Positions 13,944-22,260 are shown, counted from the first letter of the stretch. The stretch is 35,803 nt of DNA from JAAKFL01 sp964629645 (GCA_964629645.1 CAZVSU010000017.1:1-35803); one strand, 5' to 3'. The notes: a model not told the origin generated them from the sequence alone. A program made the numbers and translations.

Positions 13944-15284
13944 ATGAGTCTATCCAATATTTTTAGTCAAATTTCTCCGAAGAAAGTCCTTTTGGCCGGA
14001 GATCTTCTTCTTGATACCTACACCATCGGCGATGCGTCAAGAATCTCTCCTGAAGCTCCTGTCCCTATCGTGAGGGTCAGAGAGGTTTTCCATCTGCCCG
14101 GGGGAGCGGGCAATGTGGCCTTGAACTGCCGATCGCTTGGTCTCGATGTGGTGGCTTTAGGGCGTATTGGCGGCGACAGTTCGGGGGAGCGGCTCAAACA
14201 ATTGCTCTTGGACGAGGGGGTTGACACCACAGGCATTGTCACCGAAGAGCAAATGCGAACGCCCATCAAAAATCGAATGATTGCCGGCAATCAGCAGATG
14301 GTGCGTATTGATTATGAAGACATCCTCCCCTTAAGCGCCCGTTTTGAAGAAGAAGTGGCCGAGGCGATCCCCCGCCTTCTGGAAGGCATTGATGTCGCCC
14401 TGATTTCCGATTATGGGAAAGGATTTCTAACCGATAAGATTCTTCGGGTCCTTATTGAGGAAGCGAGACAAGCCGAGATCCCGGTATTGACGGATCCGAA
14501 GGGAACTGATTTTTCAAAATACGCTCGTTCGAGCTTGATCAAACCCAACTTGAAGGAGGCTGAAGATGCTTCCGGGCTTGGCGCTGATGCCGATTTTGAC
14601 CGGATAGGGCAGGCAGTTTTGCAAAAATCGCTTTGTGATGAACTTCTGATCACTCGCTCCGAGAAGGGGATTTCCTATTTCCCTCAAAAAGGGCCAAGAC
14701 AAGATTTCCCGGTTAAAGTTCGTGAGGTCAAAGATGTCACAGGGGCAGGGGACACTGTTCTTGCTGTGATCGCCTTTGCGCTTGCGCATCGTTTCCCAAT
14801 GGAACTGGCCTGCCGCCTGTCTAATATTGCGGCCGGACTGGCCGTCGAAGTGCTCGGCTGCGGCCGAATCACCTTGAGTCAACTCGCGGCTCGACTGCTG
14901 GAAGAAGATGCTGACAATAAAATCTTCAGCGACGAGCATTTTCATGCGCTTGAAGTGGTCTTGGCAGGAAAAAAACTCACGCTGCTCGGCATTGAAAAAG
15001 ACACCTCCCTTTCCGCCGATCTTCTCAAAACGATCCGTACTTTATCTGTGTCGGATCGCGACCTGATGGTTTACCTAAGGGATGGCTCTCCTTGCGAGGA
15101 GCTCGTCCACATCTTATCTTCGCTAAAAAATGTCCACTACATCATTCAGAATCCCGGAAGCTTCCAAAAACTGTGCCATATGATCAAGCCGTCTGATATA
15201 TATGTTTATGGTGGTCATGAACTCAAAAAAATAGATCAGGTGACAAATATAGAGAATGAGAGGAGGCTCCATGAAAGATCCTAA
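13944..15284 (+). CDS. hldE: HldE-like heptose-7-phosphate kinase with degenerate nucleotidyltransferase domain
   Basis: Protein of 446 residues. Residues 1 to about 320 are a PfkB-type kinase: GDLLLDTY, PGGAGNVALN (53-62), TDPKGTDFSKY (183-193), KPNLKEAE, and the anion-hole/catalytic motif DVTGAGDTV (264-272). This half should phosphorylate D-glycero-D-manno-heptose 7-phosphate at C1. In bifunctional HldE a nucleotidyltransferase with HxGH follows. Here residues about 328-430 keep the spacing and the end of that domain (LSSLKNVHYIIQNP, IKPSDIYVYGGHE), but where GCFDLLHAGH is expected there is GIEKDTSLSADL, and no histidine occurs between 342 and 388. The adenylyltransfer step may need another gene. 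The last 14 bases overlap the next gene. Confidence 0.88.
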   Translation: MSLSNIFSQISPKKVLLAGDLLLDTYTIGDASRISPEAPVPIVRVREVFHLPGGAGNVALNCRSLGLDVVALGRIGGDSSGERLKQLLLDEGVDTTGIVTEEQMRTPIKNRMIAGNQQMVRIDYEDILPLSARFEEEVAEAIPRLLEGIDVALISDYGKGFLTDKILRVLIEEARQAEIPVLTDPKGTDFSKYARSSLIKPNLKEAEDASGLGADADFDRIGQAVLQKSLCDELLITRSEKGISYFPQKGPRQDFPVKVREVKDVTGAGDTVLAVIAFALAHRFPMELACRLSNIAAGLAVEVLGCGRITLSQLAARLLEEDADNKIFSDEHFHALEVVLAGKKLTLLGIEKDTSLSADLLKTIRTLSVSDRDLMVYLRDGSPCEELVHILSSLKNVHYIIQNPGSFQKLCHMIKPSDIYVYGGHELKKIDQVTNIENERRLHERS

Positions 15285-16617
15285 TGCTGCATTTATGTGG
15301 GAGCAGCATCCGAGAGCAGAAGCGCTGGCGATGTCGCTTCTCGACAAGGCAAAAGCGAAAAACTCCCATCTTAAAAAGCTGGAAAACGACATGCATGCGC
15401 TCACAAGCACAAGGCTTTTTGATTGGGTCGATCATATTTCCGCTCTGGATCATCCTGAACTCAAGCAGTCCTTATTGGATTGCGGCTATGAAGAGGAGGG
15501 GGCGTTTTCCCGCCTTCAGTCCTACCGCCATTTCGGCGCTCAGCTTCCGACTATTGTCTTGGGATCTGAAGAAGGGGTCGCTGTCACAGTGGATCACATC
15601 TCCGATTTTTTGATGGTACGGGGTCTCAATCGTCCCATCCAAGGGTCTCTTTTGAGTCCTTACCGCAGATGTCTGGTTCATGAAGAGAACGGCAGTCATT
15701 TTTGGGTTGTTGAGCGAAAGGGGACGAGAACAATGGAGGCCTCATTCCCATCGCCTGATTACCTCTCTGATTATTTGACGGCTAAAGAACTCTGGAAGAC
15801 AAGACCTAGAGAATCGCTCAACATCCCTAAGGAAATGGAAGAGGCCCGCAAAATTGCAGCCGATATGGTGGCGATGATAGGGCGCGATCTTGCCGCTTCG
15901 ATCGTCTGCGAAGTAGAAAGAGACTATTGGCAAGCGCGCAACACCGCAGGACACATTCAAAAAGGAAGGCAGGATCGTTTGGGACTGGGATGGTCAAATC
16001 ACGACCACCACACCTTCCGCTCTTCGCGTGAAGGATTTATGCCGCTTGTCCAGCTTTTTGAAACTTTGGGTTTCTCATGCCGTGAGCGTTTTTATGCGGG
16101 CGAAGAAGCAGGCTGGGGCGCGCAGGTGATGGAAAACGGCAACGCAGGGCTTGTTCTGTTTTTGGATGTCGATTTAAGCCCTGAAGAAGTGGCTGTCGAT
16201 TTTGCCAAGGGCGAGCTCCCAAAAGAGAAAGAGCTAGGGACGATCGGACTTTGGTGCGCGCTTCACGGCGACTCCATTTTAAAAGGGGGGATGCATCACC
16301 TCGAATTGCAATTTAATTTCGAAGATTTGCGAAAAGATTTGGACCAGCTCGGCATAGGGATGATGGCCCCTTTCAGTCATTTTGATTACTTAAAGCAAGC
16401 GTTTACAAAGGGAGAGGTGTGGCGCGTTGATGATTTTCGGATTCAATCCCTTCAAGACGCGGGCACTATTTCCAGCGAGCAGGCCGAATCGTTCCGCAAA
16501 AACGGCGCTGTCGGCAGCCATATGGAAAATCTGCAAAGGCGAGCGGGTTATAAAGGGTTTAATCAAAAAAATGTGAGCAACATCATCAAAAGAACCGACC
16601 CGAGGAACCTGCCTTAA
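15271..16617 (+). CDS. Unrecognised 448-aa protein, possible VOC/DUF1338-like metal site
   Basis: No confident family. No signal peptide or membrane segment. The C-terminal half contains NHDHHTFR (243-250), a helix ending in LFETLGFSCRERF, a strand with LVLFLDVDLSPEE, then LWCALHGD (327-334) and MHHLELQF (341-348). This order resembles the layout of DUF1338/HglS-type VOC proteins, which place an N-H-x-x-x-F-R-like motif, a helix, a second His region and Glu around a metal ion. The N-terminal half has a comparable shorter stretch (VDHISDFL). This is remote, from memory, and unproven. The start is ATG 15271, four bases after AGGAGG, inside the end of hldE. Confidence 0.75.
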   Translation: MKDPNAAFMWEQHPRAEALAMSLLDKAKAKNSHLKKLENDMHALTSTRLFDWVDHISALDHPELKQSLLDCGYEEEGAFSRLQSYRHFGAQLPTIVLGSEEGVAVTVDHISDFLMVRGLNRPIQGSLLSPYRRCLVHEENGSHFWVVERKGTRTMEASFPSPDYLSDYLTAKELWKTRPRESLNIPKEMEEARKIAADMVAMIGRDLAASIVCEVERDYWQARNTAGHIQKGRQDRLGLGWSNHDHHTFRSSREGFMPLVQLFETLGFSCRERFYAGEEAGWGAQVMENGNAGLVLFLDVDLSPEEVAVDFAKGELPKEKELGTIGLWCALHGDSILKGGMHHLELQFNFEDLRKDLDQLGIGMMAPFSHFDYLKQAFTKGEVWRVDDFRIQSLQDAGTISSEQAESFRKNGAVGSHMENLQRRAGYKGFNQKNVSNIIKRTDPRNLP

Positions 16618-16619
16618 TC

Positions 16620-16648
16620 TTTCCCAAAACGGAAAAAGAGACTATGAT
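16620..16648 (+). promoter_or_regulatory. Possible promoter before the 230-aa hypothetical gene
   Basis: TTTCCC (16620-16625), 17-base spacer, TATGAT (16643-16648; 5 of 6). AAGGA and the ATG follow at 16656 and 16667. The -35 is weak. Confidence 0.38.
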
Positions 16649-16666
16649 GGAGCAAAAGGATCTTTC

Positions 16667-17359
16667 ATGGCGTTTATAGGACATTTGCGGAAAAGCTGGG
16701 GGCGTTCGCAAAGTGAAGAAGCTGAGTTGCATGGCGATCAGATTCTCTCCGCTATTGTTCAGGAAAGAGCCAAACACTCGCCAGTCGATCCCAAGCATGA
16801 AGAGCGGGCTTGTCGATCCCTCGATTCGATTTATGCGCCTGAAACAATTGATCTTAAAACTGTAAAACCTCTTGCGGCGGCACAAAAAAAAGAAGATTTC
16901 GGCTTCATACCGGCCCCCCTCGCGGTCTCGGAATCGACGCAGCTTCCGCTTCCGATCGCCCCTTGCACTCCCTACCCTTCCGATCAGGTGCTGATCCCCT
17001 GGATCGAGAGGAGAGGCGGGCTTGCGACGAAGGATGAAATAGACGAGCGCCTCGAACGGACGACGAAAACGCCATTCATCCAAGACGACTCCTCTCTTAT
17101 CATGGTAGAAGAGGCGCTGTTTGCCGCAAGGGCTGACTGTGCGCAAGAGTTTGCAAAAATTAAACAACTGGCGATGACCTACTTTTACCGGCGCGACCTA
17201 AGCTATCCTCTGACCACCCTCGTCAGCCTTATGGAAAAAGAGCTGGCAAAAGAGTGGATGGGCATGCCGCGTCAGCTCATGATGAAGTGGTTGACCGATT
17301 CCCGCACATTTTGCTTATACAAAGATTCAGACCACAGACTGTCTTTGCGCCTGAGATAA
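16667..17359 (+). CDS. Hypothetical protein, 230 aa, cytosolic
   Basis: I do not recognise this protein. It has a charged N-terminal third, a Pro/Ala-rich middle (about 84-108, FIPAPLAVSE to PIAPCTPYPS) that looks like a flexible linker, and a C-terminal helical part with PWIERRGGLATKDEIDERL and LVSLMEKELAKEWMGMP. No signal peptide, membrane segment or cysteine clusters. AAGGA lies six to eight bases before the ATG. Its last 33 bases overlap, tail to tail, the end of queC on the other strand; both frames look real. Codon use looks like the neighbours. Confidence 0.7.
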   Translation: MAFIGHLRKSWGRSQSEEAELHGDQILSAIVQERAKHSPVDPKHEERACRSLDSIYAPETIDLKTVKPLAAAQKKEDFGFIPAPLAVSESTQLPLPIAPCTPYPSDQVLIPWIERRGGLATKDEIDERLERTTKTPFIQDDSSLIMVEEALFAARADCAQEFAKIKQLAMTYFYRRDLSYPLTTLVSLMEKELAKEWMGMPRQLMMKWLTDSRTFCLYKDSDHRLSLRLR

Positions 17360-17989
17360 TGCATTGAAACGAATGATGCAGGCGTCGCACTGCAGGCAAT
17401 GCTCGCCGCTCGGCAGAGGGTCGTAACAACTCAACGTTTTGTCGATCGGCAAATCGAGCTTGATTGCCTTTTCGACAATTTGCTTTTTGTTCATTTTGAT
17501 GAGGGGCGTCACAATTTTTGGATGATCGGATCCTGTCGATGCGATCAAATTTTGGAAAGCGGCGACATACTCTTCTGTGCAGTCAGAAAAACAGGGAGCG
17601 TCAACAGCGTTTGGTCCAAAACGAATTTCTTCGATTTGGTGCATTTCGGCTTGCCCGAATGCAAAGGAAAGAAAAATAGTATTGCGCGCGGGAACGTAGG
17701 TGCTGCATTGCCCTCCTGCGATGATGGCCTCCAAAGTTCGATTTTTAGGGACAGAGCCTTGGGTCACAAGACTCGATTGGCCAAAAGCTTGAGGATCAAT
17801 TTTCAGCACCAGGTGCTTCACGCCGTAGTGATCTGCAAGCCTTTTGGCAAAATGAAGCTCTTGGCGATGGCGCTGGCAGTAATCGAAGCTTAACGCCATC
17901 ACTTTTTTCTTTTCCGAAACCGCATCGGCAAGAATGACCCCTGAATCAAGGCCGCCGCTGAGCAGGACAAGGGTGTCGAAATGTTCCAT
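17327..17989 (-). CDS. queC: 7-cyano-7-deazaguanine (preQ0) synthase QueC
   Basis: Protein of 220 residues that converts 7-carboxy-7-deazaguanine to preQ0 with ATP and ammonia, for the modified tRNA base queuosine. Seen: the PP-loop SGGLDS (11-16), FDYCQRHRQEL, YVPARNTIFLS, GPNAVDAPCFSDC, and the four-cysteine zinc site near the C-terminus (CYDPLPSGEHCLQCDAC). It starts 3 bases after the queE stop, with GGAG 12 bases upstream, so it is an operon with queE. The 3' end overlaps the convergent hypothetical gene. Confidence 0.95.
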   Translation of the reverse strand: MEHFDTLVLLSGGLDSGVILADAVSEKKKVMALSFDYCQRHRQELHFAKRLADHYGVKHLVLKIDPQAFGQSSLVTQGSVPKNRTLEAIIAGGQCSTYVPARNTIFLSFAFGQAEMHQIEEIRFGPNAVDAPCFSDCTEEYVAAFQNLIASTGSDHPKIVTPLIKMNKKQIVEKAIKLDLPIDKTLSCYDPLPSGEHCLQCDACIIRFNALSQAQRQSVV

Positions 17990-17992
17990 AGA

Positions 17993-18634
17993 TTATACTC
18001 CTTGGGTCTCGGGATCCCATATGAATTTATGCATTTGCAAGTTCAGGCGCACGTTGAGCTTATCTTCTAGGATCCACTCGACAAGTGTTTTGGGTTCCAG
18101 GCGATCGAAAACAGGGGAAAAGAGCACTTCTGCCGGGCTCGGGTAATCGGTGCAAATCTGTTTTGCAAAGGTGTAGTCTTTTCTGTCCAGAATCACAAAT
18201 TTCACTTCATCTTTTGCTGTTAACAACTTGAAGTTGGCGACATCGTTTTTGTGACTCATGCCGCTGCCCGGGCACTTGACATCGAGAATGATTTTGACGC
18301 CCGGGTGCACATCCTGAATCGGCAGCGATCCTCCTGTTTCAAGACTGACGCGGTATTTTTTTTCGACCAGCCTGTTCATTAACAAGTGGACACCTTTTTG
18401 AAGCAAAGGCTCGCCCCCTGTGATGCAAACGAAGCGGCTGCCGTTCTCTTCAACTTGGGCAAGGATCGTTTCTAAAGACTGCGGAGCACCTTTGCCAAAA
18501 GAGTAGGGTGTGTCGCACCATCTGCATCGCAAGTTGCACGCTGCGAGGCGGATAAATGTGGTGGGGTATCCCACGAAAGAGCTTTCTCCTTGAACGCTTT
18601 GAAAAACTTCGATGAGGTTGAGTGTTTCATTCAT
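17993..18634 (-). CDS. queE: 7-carboxy-7-deazaguanine synthase QueE (radical SAM)
   Basis: Protein of 213 residues from the chosen start; makes 7-carboxy-7-deazaguanine from carboxytetrahydropterin. Seen: EVFQSVQGESSFVGYPTTFI, the iron-sulfur motif CNLRCRWC (Cx3Cx2C) with DTPYSF, TGGEPLLQ and SLETGGS. ATG 18634 starts the family-like sequence MNETLNLIEVFQS. A second in-frame ATG at 18664 would add ten residues; both are preceded by the repeated words ATGAATGAAA and neither has a clear ribosome binding site. The 18664 start sits about 10 bases after a -10-like TATACC, so it cannot be excluded. Confidence 0.92.
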   Translation of the reverse strand: MNETLNLIEVFQSVQGESSFVGYPTTFIRLAACNLRCRWCDTPYSFGKGAPQSLETILAQVEENGSRFVCITGGEPLLQKGVHLLMNRLVEKKYRVSLETGGSLPIQDVHPGVKIILDVKCPGSGMSHKNDVANFKLLTAKDEVKFVILDRKDYTFAKQICTDYPSPAEVLFSPVFDRLEPKTLVEWILEDKLNVRLNLQMHKFIWDPETQGV

Positions 18635-18653
18635 ACAGCTTAAGAGCTTAATG

Positions 18654-18682
18654 CTTTCATTCATAATTGAAAAGGGTATAAA
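18654..18682 (+). promoter_or_regulatory. Possible mdh promoter overlapping a divergent queE -10 box
   Basis: Plus strand CTTTCA (18654-18659), 17-base spacer, TATAAA (18677-18682; 5 of 6). On the minus strand TATACC (18675-18680) overlaps the same TATA core and faces queE. The -35 elements are weak on both strands. Confidence 0.38.
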
Positions 18683-18729
18683 TTTATTGAAGGATTCACT
18701 AAGCTTTGAAATTAAGACGGAGGAATTTT

Positions 18730-19731
18730 ATGTCGTTACCGGTCAAAAGAGTTGTCGTGACAGGAGGCGCCGGACAGATTGCCTACTCGCTTCTTTTTCG
18801 CATTGCAAGTGGTGAGATGCTCGGCTTAAATCAAGCGGTTGCCTTGAACATTCTCGATATCCCCGACGCTTTAGAGGGACTTGAAGGAGTGCGCATGGAA
18901 CTGGAAGATTGCGCGTTTCCGCTTCTCAAGGAGATCCGTATCGGCACCGACCCGAGCATCATGTTCCGCGACGTCGACTTCGCTTTGTTAGTGGGAGCCA
19001 AACCGAGAGGTCCCGGGATGGAAAGAAAAGACCTGCTCGCTGAAAACGGCAAGATCTTTATCGAACATGGAAGAGCCCTCAATGAATGCGCCTCTTTGGA
19101 TGTGAAAGTCTTAGTGGTCGGCAACCCTTGCAACACCAATGCTCTCATCGCCATGAATGCAGCACCAAGGATCAAGCGGACAAATTTTATGGCCATGACA
19201 AGGCTCGATCAAAATCGGGCCATGTCGCTTCTTGCGCACAAAGCCAACGCTGATGTTTGCGACGTCAGCAACGTCGCAATTTGGGGCAATCACTCGGCGA
19301 CCCAGGTGCCCGACTTTGTGAACGCAAAAATCAGAGGACATGGCACGTGTGAACTGATTCCCGACCGTCATTGGCTAGAAACAGACTATATCCAAACCAT
19401 TCAACAGCGAGGCGCATCGATCATAAAAGCCAGAGGAAAATCTTCTGCAGCCTCCGCTGCCAACGCTGTCATTGATTCGATTCAGTCCCTCACTTCCAAA
19501 ACTCCCGAAGGGGACTGGTTTTCTCTTGCGGTATGCAGCGACGGCAATCCCTACGGAATCGCCGAGGATCTCATCTTTTCTTTTCCCTGCCGGTCCAGCG
19601 GCGACGGTCGCTATGAAATTGTTCCCGATGTTCCCTGGGACTCGTTTCTCAAAGAAAAAATCAAGGCATCGGAAAAAGAATTAGTGGAAGAAAAGGAAGC
19701 CATACAGGATCTTCTCGCAAAAAAGGTGTAA
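18730..19731 (+). CDS. mdh: Malate dehydrogenase (cytosolic-type, MDH type 2)
   Basis: Protein of 333 residues; interconverts malate and oxaloacetate with NAD. Seen: TGGAGQIAYSLL (NAD-binding turn), LDIPDALEGLEGVRMELED, VGAKPRGPGMERKDLL with the substrate arginines, VGNPCNTNAL, RLDQNRA and the catalytic-histidine segment WGNHSATQVPD. This is the type 2 family. ATG 18730 follows GGAGG at the right spacing. The gene lies 3 bases before citrate synthase, so oxaloacetate formation and use are linked. Confidence 0.96.
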   Translation: MSLPVKRVVVTGGAGQIAYSLLFRIASGEMLGLNQAVALNILDIPDALEGLEGVRMELEDCAFPLLKEIRIGTDPSIMFRDVDFALLVGAKPRGPGMERKDLLAENGKIFIEHGRALNECASLDVKVLVVGNPCNTNALIAMNAAPRIKRTNFMAMTRLDQNRAMSLLAHKANADVCDVSNVAIWGNHSATQVPDFVNAKIRGHGTCELIPDRHWLETDYIQTIQQRGASIIKARGKSSAASAANAVIDSIQSLTSKTPEGDWFSLAVCSDGNPYGIAEDLIFSFPCRSSGDGRYEIVPDVPWDSFLKEKIKASEKELVEEKEAIQDLLAKKV

Positions 19732-19734
19732 GTT

Positions 19735-20889
19735 ATGAGTGACATATTATTTGAAGTGACATCCGAGCATCTTGAAACGGGTATGAGAGGCTATCCTGTC
19801 GGGTATTGTGTGACATCGTCTGTTCACCCGAAAAAAGGGCTTTTCTACGTGGGCAAGCCTTTGTCTGAAATGGCAAAATCCTCTCCGGAAGAGGTGATTT
19901 ACCTCATTTATCACGGAAAAGAAGGGTCTGAAGAGGAGATCCGCGCATTTGGCAAGGAACTTGAAAAAAAAGCCCAGCTGAACAGCAAAACAATTGAAGC
20001 GATCCGGCGCCTTCCTAGGGAAGGACACCCGATGAAGCTTTTTTCATGCGCCCTCCTGATTGCGGGCATGTTTGAAGGAACAGGGGATTATCGAGAAGAC
20101 TGCCTCGGGGTCATTGCAAAAATGCCTGAGATCGTGGCGACGCTGATCAACCACCACGCTGGCTGGAAGGAGATGAAGCCCTCCAAGCCGCACCTCGGCT
20201 ACATGGAAAATTTTGCTCAGATGCTGAACGTCCCTGGCGCGCAGCTTGACGACCTGATCCGTGTTTTCCGCTTATTTAATGTTCTCCACTATGATCACGG
20301 CGGGGGCAACTTGTCGGCGTTTACAGGCAAAGGGGTGGCGTCGGGCCTCGCCGATATGTACGCGTCGCTTGCAGCTGCGATGGATGCACTGTCCGGGCCG
20401 AGACATGGAAAAGCGAATCAGGATTGCCTGCAATTTGTGAGGGATGTCTTAGATGAACTAGGAAAAGAGGCGACGGCAAAGCAAGTAGAAGAGTTGATTC
20501 GGCAAAAGCTCGACAAGAATGAGCTTATATATGGATTTGGGCATGCAGTGCTCCGCGTTGAAGATCCAAGAGCGACGATCCTTTACGCCACAGCCTCTGA
20601 ACACTACCCCGACGATCCTCTCGTGGGGATTGCCCTTTTGCTTCGCGACATGGGAACAAAGGTGCTGTCAGAAAACCCGAAGGTATCCGACCCTTATCCC
20701 AATGTCGACGCCATTTCGGGAACGCTTCTTTCGGCGGCCGGATTTCCCTATCCCGAATACTTCACAGTTTTGTTCGGCCTCTCGCGCTGCGTCGGGATTG
20801 CGCGGCAGATCGTTTACGAGCGAACAGAAGCAAGAGATGGAAAAGGAACTCCGATTATTCGCCCAAAGTACTACTTTAAGGAGCAATAG
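19735..20889 (+). CDS. gltA: Citrate synthase
   Basis: Protein of 384 residues; condenses acetyl-CoA and oxaloacetate to citrate, the entry step of the TCA cycle. The catalytic residues are present: His224 in GPRHGKANQ, His270 in YGFGHAVLR and Asp325 in PNVDAISG; DHGGGNLSAF (about 187-196) is the substrate-binding loop. It should be active. It lies 3 bases after mdh and 3 bases before the acylphosphatase gene. Chlamydiaceae lack this enzyme while environmental chlamydiae keep it, which helps place the organism. The symbol is by function; a methylcitrate synthase activity is not excluded. Confidence 0.94.
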   Translation: MSDILFEVTSEHLETGMRGYPVGYCVTSSVHPKKGLFYVGKPLSEMAKSSPEEVIYLIYHGKEGSEEEIRAFGKELEKKAQLNSKTIEAIRRLPREGHPMKLFSCALLIAGMFEGTGDYREDCLGVIAKMPEIVATLINHHAGWKEMKPSKPHLGYMENFAQMLNVPGAQLDDLIRVFRLFNVLHYDHGGGNLSAFTGKGVASGLADMYASLAAAMDALSGPRHGKANQDCLQFVRDVLDELGKEATAKQVEELIRQKLDKNELIYGFGHAVLRVEDPRATILYATASEHYPDDPLVGIALLLRDMGTKVLSENPKVSDPYPNVDAISGTLLSAAGFPYPEYFTVLFGLSRCVGIARQIVYERTEARDGKGTPIIRPKYYFKEQ

Positions 20890-20892
20890 CTC

Positions 20893-21165
20893 ATGGCTGA
20901 GGTAAGAGTTGTCTTTTACGGACAAGTGCAAGGGGTCTTCTTCCGCGCGACTGCTCGGGATATCGCGCAAAGAATGAGCCTGAAGGGGACTGTCAAAAAC
21001 CTTCCAAGCGGATCTGTCGAGGTTTTCGTACAGGGGGACGAAGAGACGATTGAGGCTTTCATCCTGAAACTGTCCCAGCAATTCTACCTCGATCCCGGCC
21101 AACCCTACAAGAAAGAACTGAGCGAAAGCGAAAGTCCTTTTGAAGATTTTCGTATTATTTATTAA
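20893..21165 (+). CDS. acyP: Acylphosphatase
   Basis: Protein of 90 residues that hydrolyses acyl phosphates. GQVQGVFFR (10-18) forms the phosphate-binding loop with Arg18, and GTVKNLPSGSVEVFVQG (32-48) carries the catalytic Asn36. Length matches the family's usual 90-100. AAGGAG from the end of citrate synthase lies before the ATG. It ends the mdh operon; a new promoter follows. Confidence 0.93.
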   Translation: MAEVRVVFYGQVQGVFFRATARDIAQRMSLKGTVKNLPSGSVEVFVQGDEETIEAFILKLSQQFYLDPGQPYKKELSESESPFEDFRIIY

Positions 21166-21180
21166 TTCATAGACTTTCTT

Positions 21181-21186
21181 TATACT
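21181..21186 (+). promoter_or_regulatory. -10 box six bases before the FAD oxidoreductase ATG
   Basis: TATACT (5 of 6 to consensus) followed by GTCTGC and ATG at 21193. A ribosome binding site is absent. The best -35 at a 17-base spacing, TTTATT (21158-21163), is weak. The block TATACTGTCTGCATGAA closely resembles TACACTATCTGCATGAA before mtaB. The predicted mRNA would be leaderless. Confidence 0.45.
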
Positions 21187-21192
21187 GTCTGC

Positions 21193-22152
21193 ATGAAATG
21201 TGCTGTCATCGGCGCGGGATTTTCAGGACTCGCCCTCGCCTATTTTTTATCAAGAGAAGGGCATCTTGTCACTGTCATCGACAAAAAAGGGATTGGGGGC
21301 GGCGCGTCAGGAATAGCCGCAGGCCTTCTCCATCCTTACGTGGGATTTAAGGGGCGGCTGAATTGGAGGGGGCGTGAAGCGCTCGAAGCGTCGCAAAAAC
21401 TGATTCAAGCCGCAGCCCCAAGCTCTTATCGCCGGGGAATTATCCGCATTGCCGCATCGGAAGAGCAGTTCCACTATTTTCAAGAGGCGGCCAAGCGTCA
21501 TGATGATCTCGAAATGATTCCATTCGATCACCTCGGGATCATCGCAAAAAAAGCCCTGCTGATTCAATCAGGGTTGACTGTCGACGGATTTCAATACCTT
21601 TGCTGTTTATGGAAGGCGATCGAGGCCAGAGGCGGGCAGCTCATTATTGATGAGATTGCAGACCTCAACACGCTCGCCTCGTTTGATCGCGTGGTGGTGT
21701 GCAGCGGACTTCTAGCTAAAAAGTTATTTGCCCTTCCGCTGAACTTCATCAAGGGGCAGCTCCTCAAACTCAAATGGCCGGCCTCCCTGCCTCCTCTCGG
21801 CCACTCATTGATCGGAAAAAAATACGTGGTGATGGAAAAAGATCAAAAGACGTGCTGGGTGGGTGCAACGTACGAAAGGGGAGCGACCGATGAAAAGACC
21901 GATCCGGCGTCGGCAAGAGGTGAAATATTAAGCGGTCTCAGACAGATGATCCCTTTGCTTGCGGAGTCCGAGGTGCTCGATGTTCAGGCGGGCATTCGGG
22001 CGTTCGCTCCCGACAAGCGCCCCTTCTTTGAACAAATTGACACCCGTACATGGACGCTCACTGGAATGGGGTCGAAAGGATTGCTTTATCACGCCCTTTT
22101 GGCAGAAGAGCTGACACAATCATGTTTGCAATCCGTTGAAAAAAAAACGTGA
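21193..22152 (+). CDS. FAD-dependent oxidoreductase (DAO family)
   Basis: Protein of 319 residues. GAGFSGLALAYFLSREGH (about 7-24) is the FAD-binding beta-alpha-beta turn with GxGxxG, followed by an Asp that would bind ribose. GGGASGIAAGLLHPYVG is typical of the D-amino-acid-oxidase/MnmC C-domain group, and the C-terminal AGIRAFAPDKRPFFEQ and GMGSKGLLYHALLAEEL close the FAD site. The substrate is unknown: it could act on an amino acid or on the tRNA-uridine side chain like the MnmC oxidase half, but there is no methyltransferase domain. It is separated from acyP by 27 bases. Confidence 0.86.
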   Translation: MKCAVIGAGFSGLALAYFLSREGHLVTVIDKKGIGGGASGIAAGLLHPYVGFKGRLNWRGREALEASQKLIQAAAPSSYRRGIIRIAASEEQFHYFQEAAKRHDDLEMIPFDHLGIIAKKALLIQSGLTVDGFQYLCCLWKAIEARGGQLIIDEIADLNTLASFDRVVVCSGLLAKKLFALPLNFIKGQLLKLKWPASLPPLGHSLIGKKYVVMEKDQKTCWVGATYERGATDEKTDPASARGEILSGLRQMIPLLAESEVLDVQAGIRAFAPDKRPFFEQIDTRTWTLTGMGSKGLLYHALLAEELTQSCLQSVEKKT

Positions 22153-22260
22153 TTATGATTTGCTGAGTTTTCTTCGGAACAGATGAAGGCATGCGCATAT
22201 GTTCACCGTTTCCAAAAGAATCGACCGATTTTTTTCTAGTCAGTTATCAAGCGAGCGTTT

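Noticed and set aside
18630..18672. Direct repeat ATGAATGAAA 30 bases apart before queE
   Set aside because: Recorded under queE as two possible starts; only two copies of a 10-base word, too little to call a repeat element.
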